Shown here: positions 1 through 8,717 of the stretch, piece by piece
Numbering within the stretch: the first letter of the stretch is position 1
How the letters are laid out: the number at the start of each line of letters is the position of its first letter
Assembly: GCF_029714185.1 (NCBI RefSeq)
Contig: NZ_CP121671.1
Location: 3,410,001 to 3,474,000 of the forward strand
DNA length: 64,000 nt
Direction: 5' to 3'
Source: Halobacillus naozhouensis
GTDB lineage: Bacteria > Bacillota > Bacilli > Bacillales > Halobacillaceae
Notes under the pieces: generated by a model
Database searches by the model: none
What the model was told of the DNA's origin: nothing
What the model saw: only the letters and a program-made list of their open reading frames with translations
Position numbers and translations under genes: made by a program

Positions 1-240
1 AGTGCAGCCAGTCGTTAAGTTCCTGGAACGGTTGTGGGCGAAGCTTATAAATTCGACGATTGGCATCGCATCCACCTCTACAAGCCCAGCATCCATTAGC
101 ACACGAAGATGCTTGGAAGTTTGCGGTTGATTGAGTCCAAGACACTTGGCAACTTCCCCTACAGAAAGAGGGCCATCTTTCAAAAGTTCAACAATCTGTA
201 AACGATTCGGTTCAGATAAAGTCTTAAATGTTATATTCAT
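1..240 (-). pseudogene. ArsR-family transcriptional regulator, frameshifted, partial at window edge
   Basis: Reading in from an ATG at 238-240, the minus strand gives a winged-helix ArsR start (LSEPNRLQIVELL, then CLGLNQPQTSKHLRVLMDAG). Near 66-70 the frame shifts: the expected continuation DANRRIYKLRPQPFQELNDWL is found in another frame, consistent with loss of one G. The 3' end lies outside the window. ArsR proteins repress their own operon, and the broken partner gene sits 52 bases upstream. A sequencing error is the alternative, but the partner gene is also interrupted, which favours decay. Confidence 0.75.
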
Positions 241-292
241 GGTCGCTTCTTCTTTCTTCCCGATTCAACGTAACACCATGTATTTGGCTAGT

Positions 293-799
293 TTACTGAA
301 TTTCTCCTAAATGTTTTCCCAAGTTGTTAATGGTCTCTTTTAGACCTTCCATCATTCCCATATCCATGGTTGCTCTAAGATCTTGAGCCGACGGCAATTG
401 AATATTGACTGTAAGTTTGGTCTGTCCTTCCTTTTCCACGAACGTCACTGTAGCCTAGTGCTCAGGAAGAGGGCCTTCAATTGGGTTAGCTTTTTCATCT
501 GATAAGGTGCTGGTGTAAACGATCTTCTCAGGCTCCACAATTTCTTGATATACACATCTGGACCAATGTCTGTCACCCTCAGGCGATTCAAAGCAATAGT
601 GCCAGATACCACCAGGGCGAAGATCAATGCTGCAGACTGGCATCGTAAATCCACCTGGTGCCCACCATTGAGATACATGCTCGGGCTCAGTGAATGCCTT
701 AAAAACAAGTTCACGCGGTGCATTAAAGATACGCTCTAGGGTGAATCCCCTCTCCCCAACGTTTGTAGTAAGGGTTGCCAATTCATTGCTTTCTGCCAT
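293..799 (-). pseudogene. SRPBCC/AHSA1-like protein with internal amber stop
   Basis: The N-terminal 114 codons encode an activator-of-Hsp90-ATPase-like START-fold protein (TLERIFNAPRELVFKAFTEP, then WWAPGGF and RPGGIWHY). A TAG at 455-457 interrupts the frame. Translation then resumes in the same frame (ATVTFVEKEGQTKLTV) to a TAA at 293-295, so the intact protein would be 168 residues, normal for the family. AHSA1-like genes are often paired with ArsR regulators, as here. The role of such pairs is poorly defined. The ribosome site AGGGGAGG precedes the start. Confidence 0.8.
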
Positions 800-860
800 T
801 GTAACCTCCCCTTTATATATTGGACGCAGTCTTGTATGAGACTGTGTCTTCTTATGAATA

Positions 861-899
861 CAGTATACTTCATAAAGAATATTCCTTTAAAGGAATATT
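861..899 (-). promoter_or_regulatory. Promoter with overlapping perfect palindrome, candidate ArsR operator
   Basis: A 22-base perfect palindrome (878-899, half-site AATATTCCTTT) overlaps the -35 side of a minus-strand promoter whose -10 is TATACT, about 65 bases upstream of the SRPBCC gene. Position and symmetry fit an autorepression site. The binding protein is inferred. Confidence 0.45.
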
Positions 900-938
900 T
901 AGTAAAGATTTAGCTTATTTAACTCATACAAACTAAAA

Positions 939-971
939 AACTCCGACAACCTTTCCTAAGGTGTCGGAGTT
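939..971 (-). terminator. Intrinsic terminator of the BCCT gene
   Basis: A 10-bp inverted repeat AACTCCGACA/TGTCGGAGTT is followed on the minus strand by a T run, 23 bases past the stop of the transporter gene. Confidence 0.85.
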
Positions 972-993
972 CATTCCATTTCGCAAAAAAGCC

Positions 994-2553
994 CTATGAA
1001 TCTTTATTCCGTGTTTCTTCAATGATACCTTGTTCTTTAGCTAGCTTCTTTGCAATCCGAGGCGCGTGCCATAACAAAGGAAGCATTAAAATCGAGACGG
1101 GCACAGCCGCAATCACGACAAATGACTGTAAGGCCCCTATTCCTCCCCCGCCAATTTTAATTAAAATCGTAGCAATCACAGCCATAATCACGGCCCAGAA
1201 CACACGAATCATTTTCGGAGGATTCCCTGTCCCTGTCACACTCATTGAGATCGAATAGGCCATCGAGTCAACGGTCGTGACGACGAAGAGCATGGTTAAA
1301 ATCAAAAAGACGAATGGCATCATAAATCCTAATGGCATTTTCTCTGCAATGGCGATGATCGCCGCTGGCAGTCCGCCTTCCATTAATGGAGCGCTGATGG
1401 AACCAGCATTTTTCAACTCCTGATAAATGCCTGTTCCGCCTAGAATGGTAAACCAAAAGTTGGCGGCCAAGGGTGCGATAATAGCGACCACAAGGAACAC
1501 CTCTCTGATCTTGCGCCCTCCAGCGATTCTAGCCACAAGCAGAGAAACTAGCGGGCCAAAACCTATAAACCAGCCGAAGAAAAAGAGCATCCAGCTGCCC
1601 AGCCATTCCTGATCAGCGCGAAACGTACTAATCGAAATAAATTCATTTGTGTACATTCCAAAAGATGAGATAAAGGAATCAATGATAAACCCGCCGGGGC
1701 CAAATAGCAATAAGAAGAAAGCAATGGTCACTGCCATCACCACATTTACTTTACTTAACCATTGGATTCCTTTTTCAATACCAGTTAACGTAGAGATTAA
1801 AACAACAGTAATGAGAGCTAAAATGATGAACACCTGTGTCGTAAATGTATCAGGCCATCCAAATACCGCATTGACCCCATAACTAACTTGTAAGCCAAGG
1901 AAGCCAATAGGGCCGATCGTTCCAGCCGCTGCTCCAATAATACAGAACACATCAGCCAGTGTTCCCCAAATGCTGTCACGAATTTTTTCGCCAAAAATAG
2001 GGTACAACAGTGTTCTCGGCTTTAGCGGCATTCCCTTATGGTGATGGGCATACATAATCACGATGGTACTAATCGCCCCATAAACCGCCCAGGCCGTGAA
2101 GCCCCATGACATATAGCACTGAGCAAGTGCCGGCGCCACGGCTTCTTGTGTCGCAGCTATAATCCCTGAATGCATGGGCGGAACTTCCATAAAATAATAC
2201 ATCGGCTCGGCAGCAGCCCAGAAAACCCCGCCAGCCCCAAGTCCTGAAGTAACGACAATCGCAATAAATTTAAAAAGGCTCATCTCCGGCTGCTTGCCCG
2301 GATCACCAAGTTTTACTTGTCCGTATTTTGAAAAAGCGATCACAGCCCCTACAATAAAAGTCGCTAACAAGAGCAGCTGCCAATAAGCTCCAAAATAACG
2401 AATCGATAATTCAAAACCTATATCTACGTAGTGTTTAACCATATCCACTTTAACGATCGAAAGTAAAACAAAGAGAAGAAGAAGGCCGCCGCTTAGTATA
2501 AAAACGGGCCAATTCACTTTCTCTTTTAACGAAACCTGATCACCATTTGACAT
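994..2553 (-). CDS. BCCT-family transporter (glycine betaine/choline/carnitine type)
   Basis: Imports a quaternary ammonium compound, probably with sodium, across the cell membrane. This is a classic salt-stress function. The 519-residue protein has about 12 membrane segments. The BCCT signature lies at residues 103-121 (TSGLGAGGVFWAAAEPMYYF), and the conserved Trp-rich region and ARIAGGRKIREV follow in the second half. The start at 2553 is chosen for GGGGTGA upstream; a longer frame to 2655 has no such site. Exact substrate is not decidable, because the usual glycine-rich stretch differs slightly (GAGG rather than GIGT or similar). It is a single-gene unit with its own terminator. Confidence 0.88.
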   Translation of the reverse strand: MSNGDQVSLKEKVNWPVFILSGGLLLLFVLLSIVKVDMVKHYVDIGFELSIRYFGAYWQLLLLATFIVGAVIAFSKYGQVKLGDPGKQPEMSLFKFIAIVVTSGLGAGGVFWAAAEPMYYFMEVPPMHSGIIAATQEAVAPALAQCYMSWGFTAWAVYGAISTIVIMYAHHHKGMPLKPRTLLYPIFGEKIRDSIWGTLADVFCIIGAAAGTIGPIGFLGLQVSYGVNAVFGWPDTFTTQVFIILALITVVLISTLTGIEKGIQWLSKVNVVMAVTIAFFLLLFGPGGFIIDSFISSFGMYTNEFISISTFRADQEWLGSWMLFFFGWFIGFGPLVSLLVARIAGGRKIREVFLVVAIIAPLAANFWFTILGGTGIYQELKNAGSISAPLMEGGLPAAIIAIAEKMPLGFMMPFVFLILTMLFVVTTVDSMAYSISMSVTGTGNPPKMIRVFWAVIMAVIATILIKIGGGGIGALQSFVVIAAVPVSILMLPLLWHAPRIAKKLAKEQGIIEETRNKDS

Positions 2554-2805
2554 CCATTCACCCCATATAAGTAATATACTTGATCGCAAGGTTTCATCCC
2601 TGTCCATCAAGAATCTTTCATTGCCTCTGCAAAAGAACTTCGACTCCCCGATCACACTCGATTATGTCTTCACATTCACCGCTGGGTGTTTAGTTATATG
2701 AAAATAGAAGAAACGAACCCCATTTTGTTCGACAGCTTACCATTATACAGGAATGGCAACTCCAATCAAATGTTATGGAATGGATGTAGCAAACATCCGC
2801 ACAGA

Positions 2806-2838
2806 AAAAGCGCAATTCATATAACTGAATTGCGCTCA
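2806..2838. terminator. Bidirectional hairpin, related to the dispersed repeat family
   Basis: 11-bp stem AGCGCAATTCA/TGAATTGCGCT with A/T runs on both sides, between the BCCT gene and the alpha/beta hydrolase gene. The same stem sequence forms the core of one variant of the repeats found from 5 to 43 kb. Confidence 0.7.
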
Positions 2839-2924
2839 TTTTTTCAGTATGTTAGAAAAACACTACTTATCATCAAATTCATTTTTATCAAACGGCCGAT
2901 GCTTTATTTTTCATGATTCTTCCC

Positions 2925-4265
2925 TTATTTTAAAAATTCAGTATTCCTAAAAAAATTGACTATTCCTTTTACCAGGCCATCTGCTAACGGCAGGTCTGGA
3001 TTGGAATACGTCTGTAAATTCCCCGTTCGATCCTCAGGAGCCTCTTTTAACACGTGATTCATTTTTTCGATTAATAATAGTTCAGCATCGGCTTTTGCCT
3101 CATGTAACTCTTCAGCCTCTGAAATGGGAACTTGAAGATCGCGCTTTCCATTAATGATCAGGACTGGGATATCTAGTTTCTGTATTTCCTGAGCAGGGTT
3201 ATACTGCATCCATGAAGACAGGAAAGGTTGAACAGACGAGCGGAATACGCTTTGTAATTCCTTCGGTACCTGCTCTACCCGTTCACCTGCCTTTAGCTCT
3301 TCTAGAATTTGCTTGCTTTGCTTTTTCAAGTCTTCGGGGAGGCTAGCTTTTAGCTGATCATAGAGAACTTCATTGATCGGGCGACCAGCACCTGCGATCG
3401 ATACAAAGGCGTCAACGTCTGCTTCGGCTATTGCCAGCATGCCAACGAGAGACCCTTGACTATGCCCCATCACACCTACTTTAGAAAATTGACCCTTCTC
3501 GTTTAACATGTCTATCCAGGCCTGAGCATCCTGGGCAAATTGATCAAACCGAAGTTCAGTTTCAGGAATCGCCGCACCTTGGTTTTTCCCTACACCACGC
3601 TTATCGTAGCGCACACTAGCTATTCCTTGTTCAGCTAATGACTCAGCTAAAAGCTTCAAACTGTTGTTTTTTCCTTGAAGGGTGGCAGAATTACCGTTAC
3701 GGTCAGTGGGTCCTGAACCCGGAATAATGACCACCACTGGATGTGGCCCCTCTTCTTCTGGAGTCTCAAGCTCCCCATACAACTTCCCTTCATTCGTATC
3801 GACACTAAGAAATTGCCCCTTTTCCTCCTCTTCAGCATCCGTTTCAGACGATCCCTTTTTCAGTTCAAAAGGAAACGATTGACCTTGCTGTGTAAAGGTT
3901 CCTGCTATCGTATCTCCCTCTTTCTCCCCCTCAAAGCTGATCGTTTGGCCAGCTAACTCCATGTGAAAAAAAATAGCTGACGCATTAACCTTTACCTCAG
4001 AAAACGGATAGTCCTTTACACCCTGGACCGGATTGCTTATCGCTCCATTCCATCCGTCCCCTTTTTCAAAAGTAGTCATGATGGGTAATGGCTGATTAGG
4101 TACATTTATCGTTCCACTCCAACTGCCTTCCAGACCTTCCATGGGCACTCCTCCATCTTCTGATTTACGCTGATCCGTTTGGCTTTGATCGGATTGGCTG
4201 CTGCAGCCTATCATCAATAGCATGATAGCAAGCAGTAGACCAATGATTTTCCCCTTCCTATTCAT
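2925..4265 (-). CDS. Lipoprotein alpha/beta hydrolase
   Basis: Probable cell-surface esterase/peptidase-like hydrolase of unknown substrate. The 446-residue protein begins with a lipoprotein signal (LLMIGC, modified Cys21). Residues about 45-140 form a beta-rich domain (LEGSWSGTINV onward), and an alpha/beta hydrolase domain runs from about 165 to the end. Nucleophile motif is GHSQG (Ser269), with likely acid Asp376 in GKRDLQVP and His404 in MNHVL. Start is chosen at 4265 because AGAGGATG lies 5 bases upstream; a longer in-frame start has no ribosome site. It stands alone in its transcription unit. Confidence 0.85.
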   Translation of the reverse strand: MNRKGKIIGLLLAIMLLMIGCSSQSDQSQTDQRKSEDGGVPMEGLEGSWSGTINVPNQPLPIMTTFEKGDGWNGAISNPVQGVKDYPFSEVKVNASAIFFHMELAGQTISFEGEKEGDTIAGTFTQQGQSFPFELKKGSSETDAEEEEKGQFLSVDTNEGKLYGELETPEEEGPHPVVVIIPGSGPTDRNGNSATLQGKNNSLKLLAESLAEQGIASVRYDKRGVGKNQGAAIPETELRFDQFAQDAQAWIDMLNEKGQFSKVGVMGHSQGSLVGMLAIAEADVDAFVSIAGAGRPINEVLYDQLKASLPEDLKKQSKQILEELKAGERVEQVPKELQSVFRSSVQPFLSSWMQYNPAQEIQKLDIPVLIINGKRDLQVPISEAEELHEAKADAELLLIEKMNHVLKEAPEDRTGNLQTYSNPDLPLADGLVKGIVNFFRNTEFLK

Positions 4266-4463
4266 CGACTCATCCTCTCTGCGATAACCAAACTCCTTCA
4301 TCTTTCTAACGTTACGAATGGAGCGCAAAAAGGTTTCATAGGTTGCTTAAAATTCAGAAAAATGATTAGAACGGGGTAACCCCTTTGGCCTGTCAAAAGC
4401 CTACGTTCAGAAGACGAAACTCCGTTTGTGTTATGCTTGAAATGCGCCTATCAACGCATTCAT

Positions 4464-4814
4464 TTATAGATGGACTAAAATATTGACGAGTTTCCCGAAC
4501 GGATCTCTCACGTAAAAACGCCGCACACCCCAAGGCTCCTGAGTTGGTCCGTACTCAATTGGAATTTCAGCTTCTTTTATCCGAGCTAATGCATGATCAA
4601 GATCATCAACCTCAATTGACAAATCAGGCACCGGTGTCCCGGAGCCACCTTCTGAAAGGAAACTAATTTGGGTGTCCATTTTCTCATGCGAGCCGTAGGT
4701 TGCAATAAATTCCATATTCATTAATTGATCAAGTCCAAGTACTTCCTCGTAGAAGTACCTTGCTTTGGTTAAATCCTGTGTTTCCACATTGGCAACAATT
4801 CGTTTAATCCTCAT
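4464..4814 (-). CDS. VOC (glyoxalase/bleomycin resistance-like) family protein
   Basis: A 116-residue, single-domain protein of the vicinal oxygen chelate fold. Visible features are the paired beta-alpha-beta modules with ARYFYEEVLGLD near the start and VRRFYVRDPFGKLVNIL at the end. Members include glyoxalases, dioxygenases and antibiotic-binding proteins, so the reaction cannot be assigned. ATG at 4814 is preferred over a GTG three codons earlier because AGAGGTG is then 7 bases away. Isolated gene. Confidence 0.75.
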   Translation of the reverse strand: MRIKRIVANVETQDLTKARYFYEEVLGLDQLMNMEFIATYGSHEKMDTQISFLSEGGSGTPVPDLSIEVDDLDHALARIKEAEIPIEYGPTQEPWGVRRFYVRDPFGKLVNILVHL

Positions 4815-4823
4815 TCTTATCAC

Positions 4824-5135
4824 CTCTCAGTTGCTATTAATTTCTACAATAACTACAAATAATCCTTGTTATACATCTAATTTCCCTTGAAAGACTAAAC
4901 TCAATTAAAACAGGCACTGACTTTATTCAAGAAAAGCCCACCCTATTCCCTAACTATGTAAAAAAGGCAATTCCTTATGCAGAAATCGCCTCAGCTTAAT
5001 AGAACATTAACTAGTCCTTTTCAATAGCCTATCAGAGCTTTTGATTTAGTTTGTAATCCTCCTGTACTGCTTTTTAAACCCGAATTTATCTCAAAAACTG
5101 AATCTTCAATAATACTGTCCGTTTCTTCACTTATT
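4824..5135. other. Gene-free interval with degenerate repeat pieces
   Basis: No convincing gene. It holds a divergent copy of the dispersed repeat (4948-4992, stem GGCAATT...AAATCGCC) and a left-end fragment (about 5094-5125, TCTTCAATAATACTGTCCG). This marks the beginning of the repeat-rich region. Confidence 0.5.
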
Positions 5136-5318
5136 CTAAGAAAAGTTCGAAAAACGTACTACCATAATAAATGTAAAAAAGTACAGCGCCTGGATTATCA
5201 ATAAAGCTACCAGAATAATTATAAAGTTCTTCACAGCTGATTGTTTAAGTTGAAGGTAATAATCCGTCGCCCATATAACGTAAATTAGCATAGTACTAAT
5301 GCTAATCGTTAAGCTCAT
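5136..5318 (-). CDS. Hypothetical two-TM small protein, possibly 5'-truncated
   Basis: A 60-residue hydrophobic protein with two predicted membrane segments (TMLIYVIWATDYY and FIIILVALLIIQALYFFTFIMVV). I do not recognise it. No ribosome site precedes the ATG, and a fragment of the dispersed repeat (GCGCCCGTTAG, 5325-5337) lies directly upstream. The original 5' end may therefore have been replaced by the repeat. It could also be chance, since hydrophobic frames are common in AT-rich DNA. Confidence 0.35.
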   Translation of the reverse strand: MSLTISISTMLIYVIWATDYYLQLKQSAVKNFIIILVALLIIQALYFFTFIMVVRFSNFS

Positions 5319-5324
5319 TCTAAG

Positions 5325-5345
5325 ATTAAAGCGCCCGTTAGCTTA
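5325..5345 (+). repeat. Dispersed repeat, right-arm fragment
   Basis: AAAGCGCCCGTTAGCTTAA matches the right arm of the repeat family (CGCCCGTTAACGG). It abuts the stop codon of the lipoprotein gene at 5343. Confidence 0.45.
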
Positions 5346-6026
5346 ATGATGGACATTTAGGGATTTGATTAATTCTATGATTTTTTCATCATCGCTCTGG
5401 TCAATAGGCACTTGTTTTGTATTTTCAATAATACCTGTATAAAATTTTTCACCAGCAGGATTCTTGCCATCCCACCGTAATGGAACGTTGTAGACATTAA
5501 TCGTGCCATCCCCATTACCACTGTAAGTTACCGAACCAGCCACTAAGCGACTACCTGCTAGCTGAATCACATCTTCCGGATAGCTTGCACTGGTTTCATC
5601 CTCAGGATTAAGTAATGTGCCAGCTGGAATATGTCGAACATTCAATTCATCTACATCCTCTATAACTCCAAGCTCTAACCAAACTCGAGCGTATTCGATT
5701 TCCTCGGAAGAATATCTAGACAACGCATTATCTTCTTCACTTTTAGCTGTATTATTTGACTCCTCGTTTCTTGTTTCTTCTGAAGAGGTTTGATTTGAAT
5801 CGTTAGTTGCGGTTTTTTCTGACTCTGTTGTGGATACCGATTTATCTTCCTTCTTGTCTAGGTTGCTTTCTTCTGTATCGTCAGTCTTCTTTTCGGATTG
5901 AGAAGCAGAGGCATTCTCAGAAGAATCTGTTTTCGCCTCTTGAGTCTTATCACTACACCCAACAAGCAATAGAATGAGCAATAATAGGGCAACATTATAA
6001 TAAAAAATAGTTTTTCGTTTCTTCAT
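5343..6026 (-). CDS. Lipoprotein with acidic Ser/Thr/Glu-rich linker
   Basis: A 227-residue lipoprotein of unknown function. It has a signal peptide ending in LLLVGC (Cys24), then a low-complexity linker to about residue 105 (repeated SEK, EES, SNQTSSEE) that probably spans the wall. The folded C-terminal domain (about 105-227) contains SSEEIEYARVWLELG, SGNGDGTINVYNVPLRW and EKIIELIKSLN. Similar linker-plus-small-domain lipoproteins occur in Bacillaceae. A ribosome site (AAAGGGATG) precedes the ATG. Single gene followed directly by a repeat fragment. Confidence 0.75.
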   Translation of the reverse strand: MKKRKTIFYYNVALLLLILLLVGCSDKTQEAKTDSSENASASQSEKKTDDTEESNLDKKEDKSVSTTESEKTATNDSNQTSSEETRNEESNNTAKSEEDNALSRYSSEEIEYARVWLELGVIEDVDELNVRHIPAGTLLNPEDETSASYPEDVIQLAGSRLVAGSVTYSGNGDGTINVYNVPLRWDGKNPAGEKFYTGIIENTKQVPIDQSDDEKIIELIKSLNVHH

Positions 6027-6202
6027 CCAATCATCCCTTTCACTATTGTAAATCCAATTAAAGTTCGAGAAGTATATGTAATCTCATAAAAATAACTTAA
6101 AGGATACTCTTAAATAAGCTTCTCTCCCTAGTGCATATGTCATCTTACAAATGGTTACAATTACAAAGGTTCAACCAGCTTCCAACTGTAGAAGAAGAGC
6201 TG

Positions 6203-6418
6203 CTAGTTCGCTTCAAAGTCCTTTATTATCCTTATGATCCAGTATAAGACAATCCACGGAAGTATAAATTTTGTTAACCATTCTACTACCCCAATAAGTA
6301 TTACCGTTATAGAAAAAGTGTCAGCCCCGAAATATGGTAATGTAAAATAAAGAGTAATAACAAATAAAGAACCTAGAATGATATCTTTCCATGGCAATTC
6401 AATCAATCTCTTTTTCAT
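6203..6418 (-). CDS. Small two-TM protein sharing a C-terminal module with the 35.3 kb gene
   Basis: A 71-residue membrane protein, function unknown. The last 27 residues (VEWLTKFILPWIVLYWIIRI then IKDFEAN) nearly match the end of the 103-residue protein at 35330-35641 (MEWATKFILPWIVLYWLIRL then IKSFEKK). The N-terminal parts differ, so the two share one conserved C-terminal transmembrane module. GGTGAGAAGGA precedes the ATG. That two genes 29 kb apart carry this module supports it being real coding sequence. Confidence 0.7.
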   Translation of the reverse strand: MKKRLIELPWKDIILGSLFVITLYFTLPYFGADTFSITVILIGVVEWLTKFILPWIVLYWIIRIIKDFEAN

Positions 6419-6636
6419 TCCTTCTCACCTCACAACACTACGTACTTAGTCTATCTTGCTTATTAATTCTACAATCCTGCTAACCTGAGTATGTAACTAT
6501 CGATTGTCTTATACAGCAGTACCAGCTAATAGAAAGTCATTAGGCTGGGCTAAAAAAACTAAAAAAGTCCGAAGAGGTCTGAGTCAACTTCTATACAAAA
6601 CTTTACAACCCCTGCAAATCATTGTGGAATAAAAAA

Positions 6637-6891
6637 TCAAGGCATAGAACTTGTAACAAAATATATCCCAATAGTAATTACAGTCAGAAAAACCATAAAG
6701 TAACTTGATGACAATAGTAGTTTTTTTACCAACGATTGCTCATTTATCTGTTTTTGGACAATAAAACCTACGGCAACAGAAATAATCCAAAACACTACTC
6801 CAATCAACGAAAATAAGTATCCAGAGTTCATTATCCAAAGTATTAAGATAGCTGTATGAAAAAATAATAGAACCCACGCAGACACTTTCAA
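6637..6891 (-). CDS. Hypothetical small membrane protein
   Basis: An 84-residue protein with three hydrophobic segments (AWVLLFFHTAILILWIM; LFSLIGVVFWIISVAVGFIV; SYFMVFLTVITIGIYFV). The start is a TTG with AAGGAGAG 6 bases upstream. I do not recognise the family. It is one of the single-gene units of the repeat-rich region. Confidence 0.6.
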   Translation of the reverse strand: MKVSAWVLLFFHTAILILWIMNSGYLFSLIGVVFWIISVAVGFIVQKQINEQSLVKKLLLSSSYFMVFLTVITIGIYFVTSSMP

Positions 6892-7071
6892 ATTCTTCTC
6901 TCCTTAATACTGTTAAATTGTTAATTCAATCCTCCAAGAAACTGCCCTTTTCTTTGTACGAAGAAGATAAACCATGTTATTAAAATGGTGCACCCTCCCT
7001 ATTGATACGAAGAAAAAGGTAATTCGTTTCACCAAGAATACAAAATGTAAAGTTATCCTTATCAATTTGAA

Positions 7072-7140
7072 CTTTTTCATAAAGAAAGAGCGCAAGTCTT
7101 ATTCCAGATTTGCACCCCGCTTACGGAAGATCGAAAAGTT
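7072..7140 (+). repeat. Dispersed repeat copy (AAGTCTT stem variant)
   Basis: GAGCGCAAGTCTTATTCCAG followed by ATTTGCACCCC and the right arm CTTACGGAAGATCG. The arms and loop match other copies (21.9 and 35.8 kb). Confidence 0.7.
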
Positions 7141-7190
7141 TAAAAGGACTTCGAAATTAGTTATTATGCTAATTCGTTGAAGACCTTTTT

Positions 7191-7415
7191 TTAAAAACTG
7201 TCTAATAAGACGTACCCAAAAACAATCCCAGCTACTGTTTTAATTGTCGGACTTCCAATTAGAATTATCTCTGGTATAGGGATGGAGCCTTCACCCAAAG
7301 ATGAGTATGGCAGAATTGACATTGTTATTATGTAGAGAGATGGTAATGCAATTGCTATGAACCTAACCCAGTCAAGACTCCGATTCAAGATAATATTGCA
7401 CAAAGCAATTATCAA
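7191..7415 (-). pseudogene. Small membrane protein with 5' end overwritten by repeat and IS-end sequence
   Basis: A 74-codon frame encoding hydrophobic segments (FIAIALPSLYIITMSILPY; TVAGIVFGYVLLDSF). The first residues come from a right-arm fragment of the dispersed repeat (7373-7398), preceded by 16 bases identical to the right end of the IS110 element (7415-7430). The TTG start has no usable ribosome-site spacing. I read this as the 3' part of a gene whose start was lost. Confidence 0.45.
7373..7398 (+). repeat. Dispersed repeat, right terminal fragment
   Basis: CAAGACTCCGATTCAAGATA followed by ATATTG matches the right terminus of the family, for example at 16641-16666 and 31776-31803. 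Confidence 0.6.
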
Positions 7416-7430
7416 CCTTCTATTAGCTGG
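7415..7430 (+). mobile_element. 16-base match to the IS110 right end
   Basis: ACCTTCTATTAGCTGG is identical to the right-end sequence of the IS110 copies ending at 10748 and 27660. It may be a remnant of a third insertion or a related target. Confidence 0.45.
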
Positions 7431-7466
7431 GTTGGAATAATGACATCCTCTCTACAGTCATGTTTT

Positions 7467-7886
7467 TTATTTAACGATGTGTTGCCAATTTGGAGGAAGT
7501 TCACAGGTCTTTATGTGATTAAAATTTTCAAGTTCCACTTTTGAACTGTCAATTTTAAATGTAAATTTGTCAATTCCTACTGAAATATGCGGACCGACTA
7601 CAGGAATAACCTTAAGTGTTACTGAGAAACTAAAACCACGGAAATGATTTCTTTCCGCATTCTCAACATAAACCATGTAAGGATAAACAACTGGACTTTT
7701 AGTAAGTATCGTTGAGTAATATTTGTGTGTTTGTTTTTGAATATTTGGCAGAAGCATAGAAATAAATATGTCATGATACAATAATTCCTTCGGTTTGGAG
7801 GTGTCAACTTCGGCATGAGCTTGGGAGTGAGAGAGCATAATTGTCATTACAATTGTTATGAATATTGTTATAACGCTTTTTTTCAT
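7467..7886 (-). CDS. Exported DUF3888-like protein
   Basis: A 139-residue secreted protein with a signal peptide (hydrophobic ITIFITIVMTIMLS, cleavage near AHA-EV). The mature part (KELLYHDIFISMLLPNIQKQ near residue 33, CELPPNW near the end) resembles the Bacillus DUF3888 family, whose function is unknown. The family assignment is from memory of the LLYHDIFISMLLP pattern. It is the single gene of its unit; AGAGGG precedes the ATG. Confidence 0.65.
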   Translation of the reverse strand: MKKSVITIFITIVMTIMLSHSQAHAEVDTSKPKELLYHDIFISMLLPNIQKQTHKYYSTILTKSPVVYPYMVYVENAERNHFRGFSFSVTLKVIPVVGPHISVGIDKFTFKIDSSKVELENFNHIKTCELPPNWQHIVK

Positions 7887-8056
7887 AAAATCCCTCTTAG
7901 TTTTTTTCTTATACTCCCCTCAAATTTAAGATATATGTGATAGTAGTTCAGAAAAGATGCACCCGTATTCAGGAAGTGTCCTAATATGCTAAACGGACGT
8001 TGATCCTATTCTGAACTGCGCCCTTTTGTTTAGTAAGAACTATTTATATATTCAGC

Positions 8057-8170
8057 TTAAAAATCATGTCCAACAATAACTTTCCAGTCGCTTTCTTGTT
8101 TTTAAATTAGAAATGTAAGTTCATTTTAGTTCCCACCTGAAACCCAACAGTAGCCTCATTTTGGAAGGTG
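8057..8170 (-). pseudogene. Degraded gene tail (unidentified secreted protein?)
   Basis: The minus strand ends with KQESDWKVIVGHDF followed by TAA (8057-8059). Just upstream, in another frame, is TFQNEATVGFQVGTKMNLHF. Together these read like the end of one small protein split by a frameshift and stop. The surrounding 7887-8270 interval shows no intact gene, only this remnant and a poor repeat fragment near 8000-8030. Confidence 0.35.
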
Positions 8171-8270
8171 TTTTATTCAGTCTCAAATTATTAGGTTTTA
8201 GGATTTTCTTTCATTTCAATCAATAAAACGACTAGTTCTTGAAATAATAAAAGTGAGGGGAGTGAAAAAC

Positions 8271-8354
8271 ATGGCTCAAGGAAACAAAAAGCTCTCAAAT
8301 AAAAACGCACAGCAACATGCAAGGAAAGAAGAGAAACAACCAAGAAAACGCTAG
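8271..8354 (+). CDS. 27-residue basic small protein
   Basis: A very short gene: MAQGNKKLSNKNAQQ then HARKEEKQPRKR. It has an excellent ribosome site (GAGGGGAGTG, 7 bases before ATG) and a strong intrinsic terminator 51 bases after its stop, so it is probably expressed. The product is strongly basic and polar, like several tiny Bacillus sporulation or stress proteins. I do not recognise the exact family. Confidence 0.65.
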   Translation: MAQGNKKLSNKNAQQHARKEEKQPRKR

Positions 8355-8405
8355 CCATAAAGAATTGATCTAGAACCAAATGTGAAAAAATGATGGGAAG
8401 TTCCT

Positions 8406-8445
8406 CAGGCTGTCGAGAAAGTCTCGACAGCCTGCAAGTTTTTTA
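8406..8445 (+). terminator. Intrinsic terminator of the 27-residue gene
   Basis: 13-bp perfect stem CAGGCTGTCGAGA/TCTCGACAGCCTG with AAG loop, then a T6 run. Confidence 0.9.
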
Positions 8446-8467
8446 TTCACTTTTAATATCGGATATG

Positions 8468-8660
8468 TTATGTGACTAAAAGTCTCATAACCACAACCAA
8501 TTTACAATTTTTAAAGGTGGCCCTGTGCAACACACCTTCCAAAAAGCTGGTATTAGACAAATCACAGTTCTCAAAAGCCACATCAATAATATCTGCCCCT
8601 TGATTTAACAACCTTTATCTAACAATCCGTTTCCATTTCTGTATTCTGATATGACTCTCT
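8468..8660 (-). pseudogene. Pentapeptide-repeat protein remnant
   Basis: On the minus strand, ADIIDVAFENCDLSNTSFLE continues through TFKNCKL to a TAA at 8468-8470. This is the A(D/N)LXX-type pentapeptide repeat pattern (FENCDLSNTSF). Upstream the reading frame breaks near 8600, where GLLDKG and LLNQG are in different frames. The start and most repeats are missing. Such proteins include DNA-mimicking gyrase protectors; this fragment cannot function. Confidence 0.6.
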
Positions 8661-8717
8661 ATACATAAGATCACCACTACTTTGTGTATAGTAACTATTT
8701 GTGCCTCTATCGAAGTA

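Noticed and set aside
6913..7095. 60-codon minus-strand frame
   Set aside because: Starts without a ribosome site and overlaps the dispersed repeat; low-complexity Phe/Arg-rich translation.
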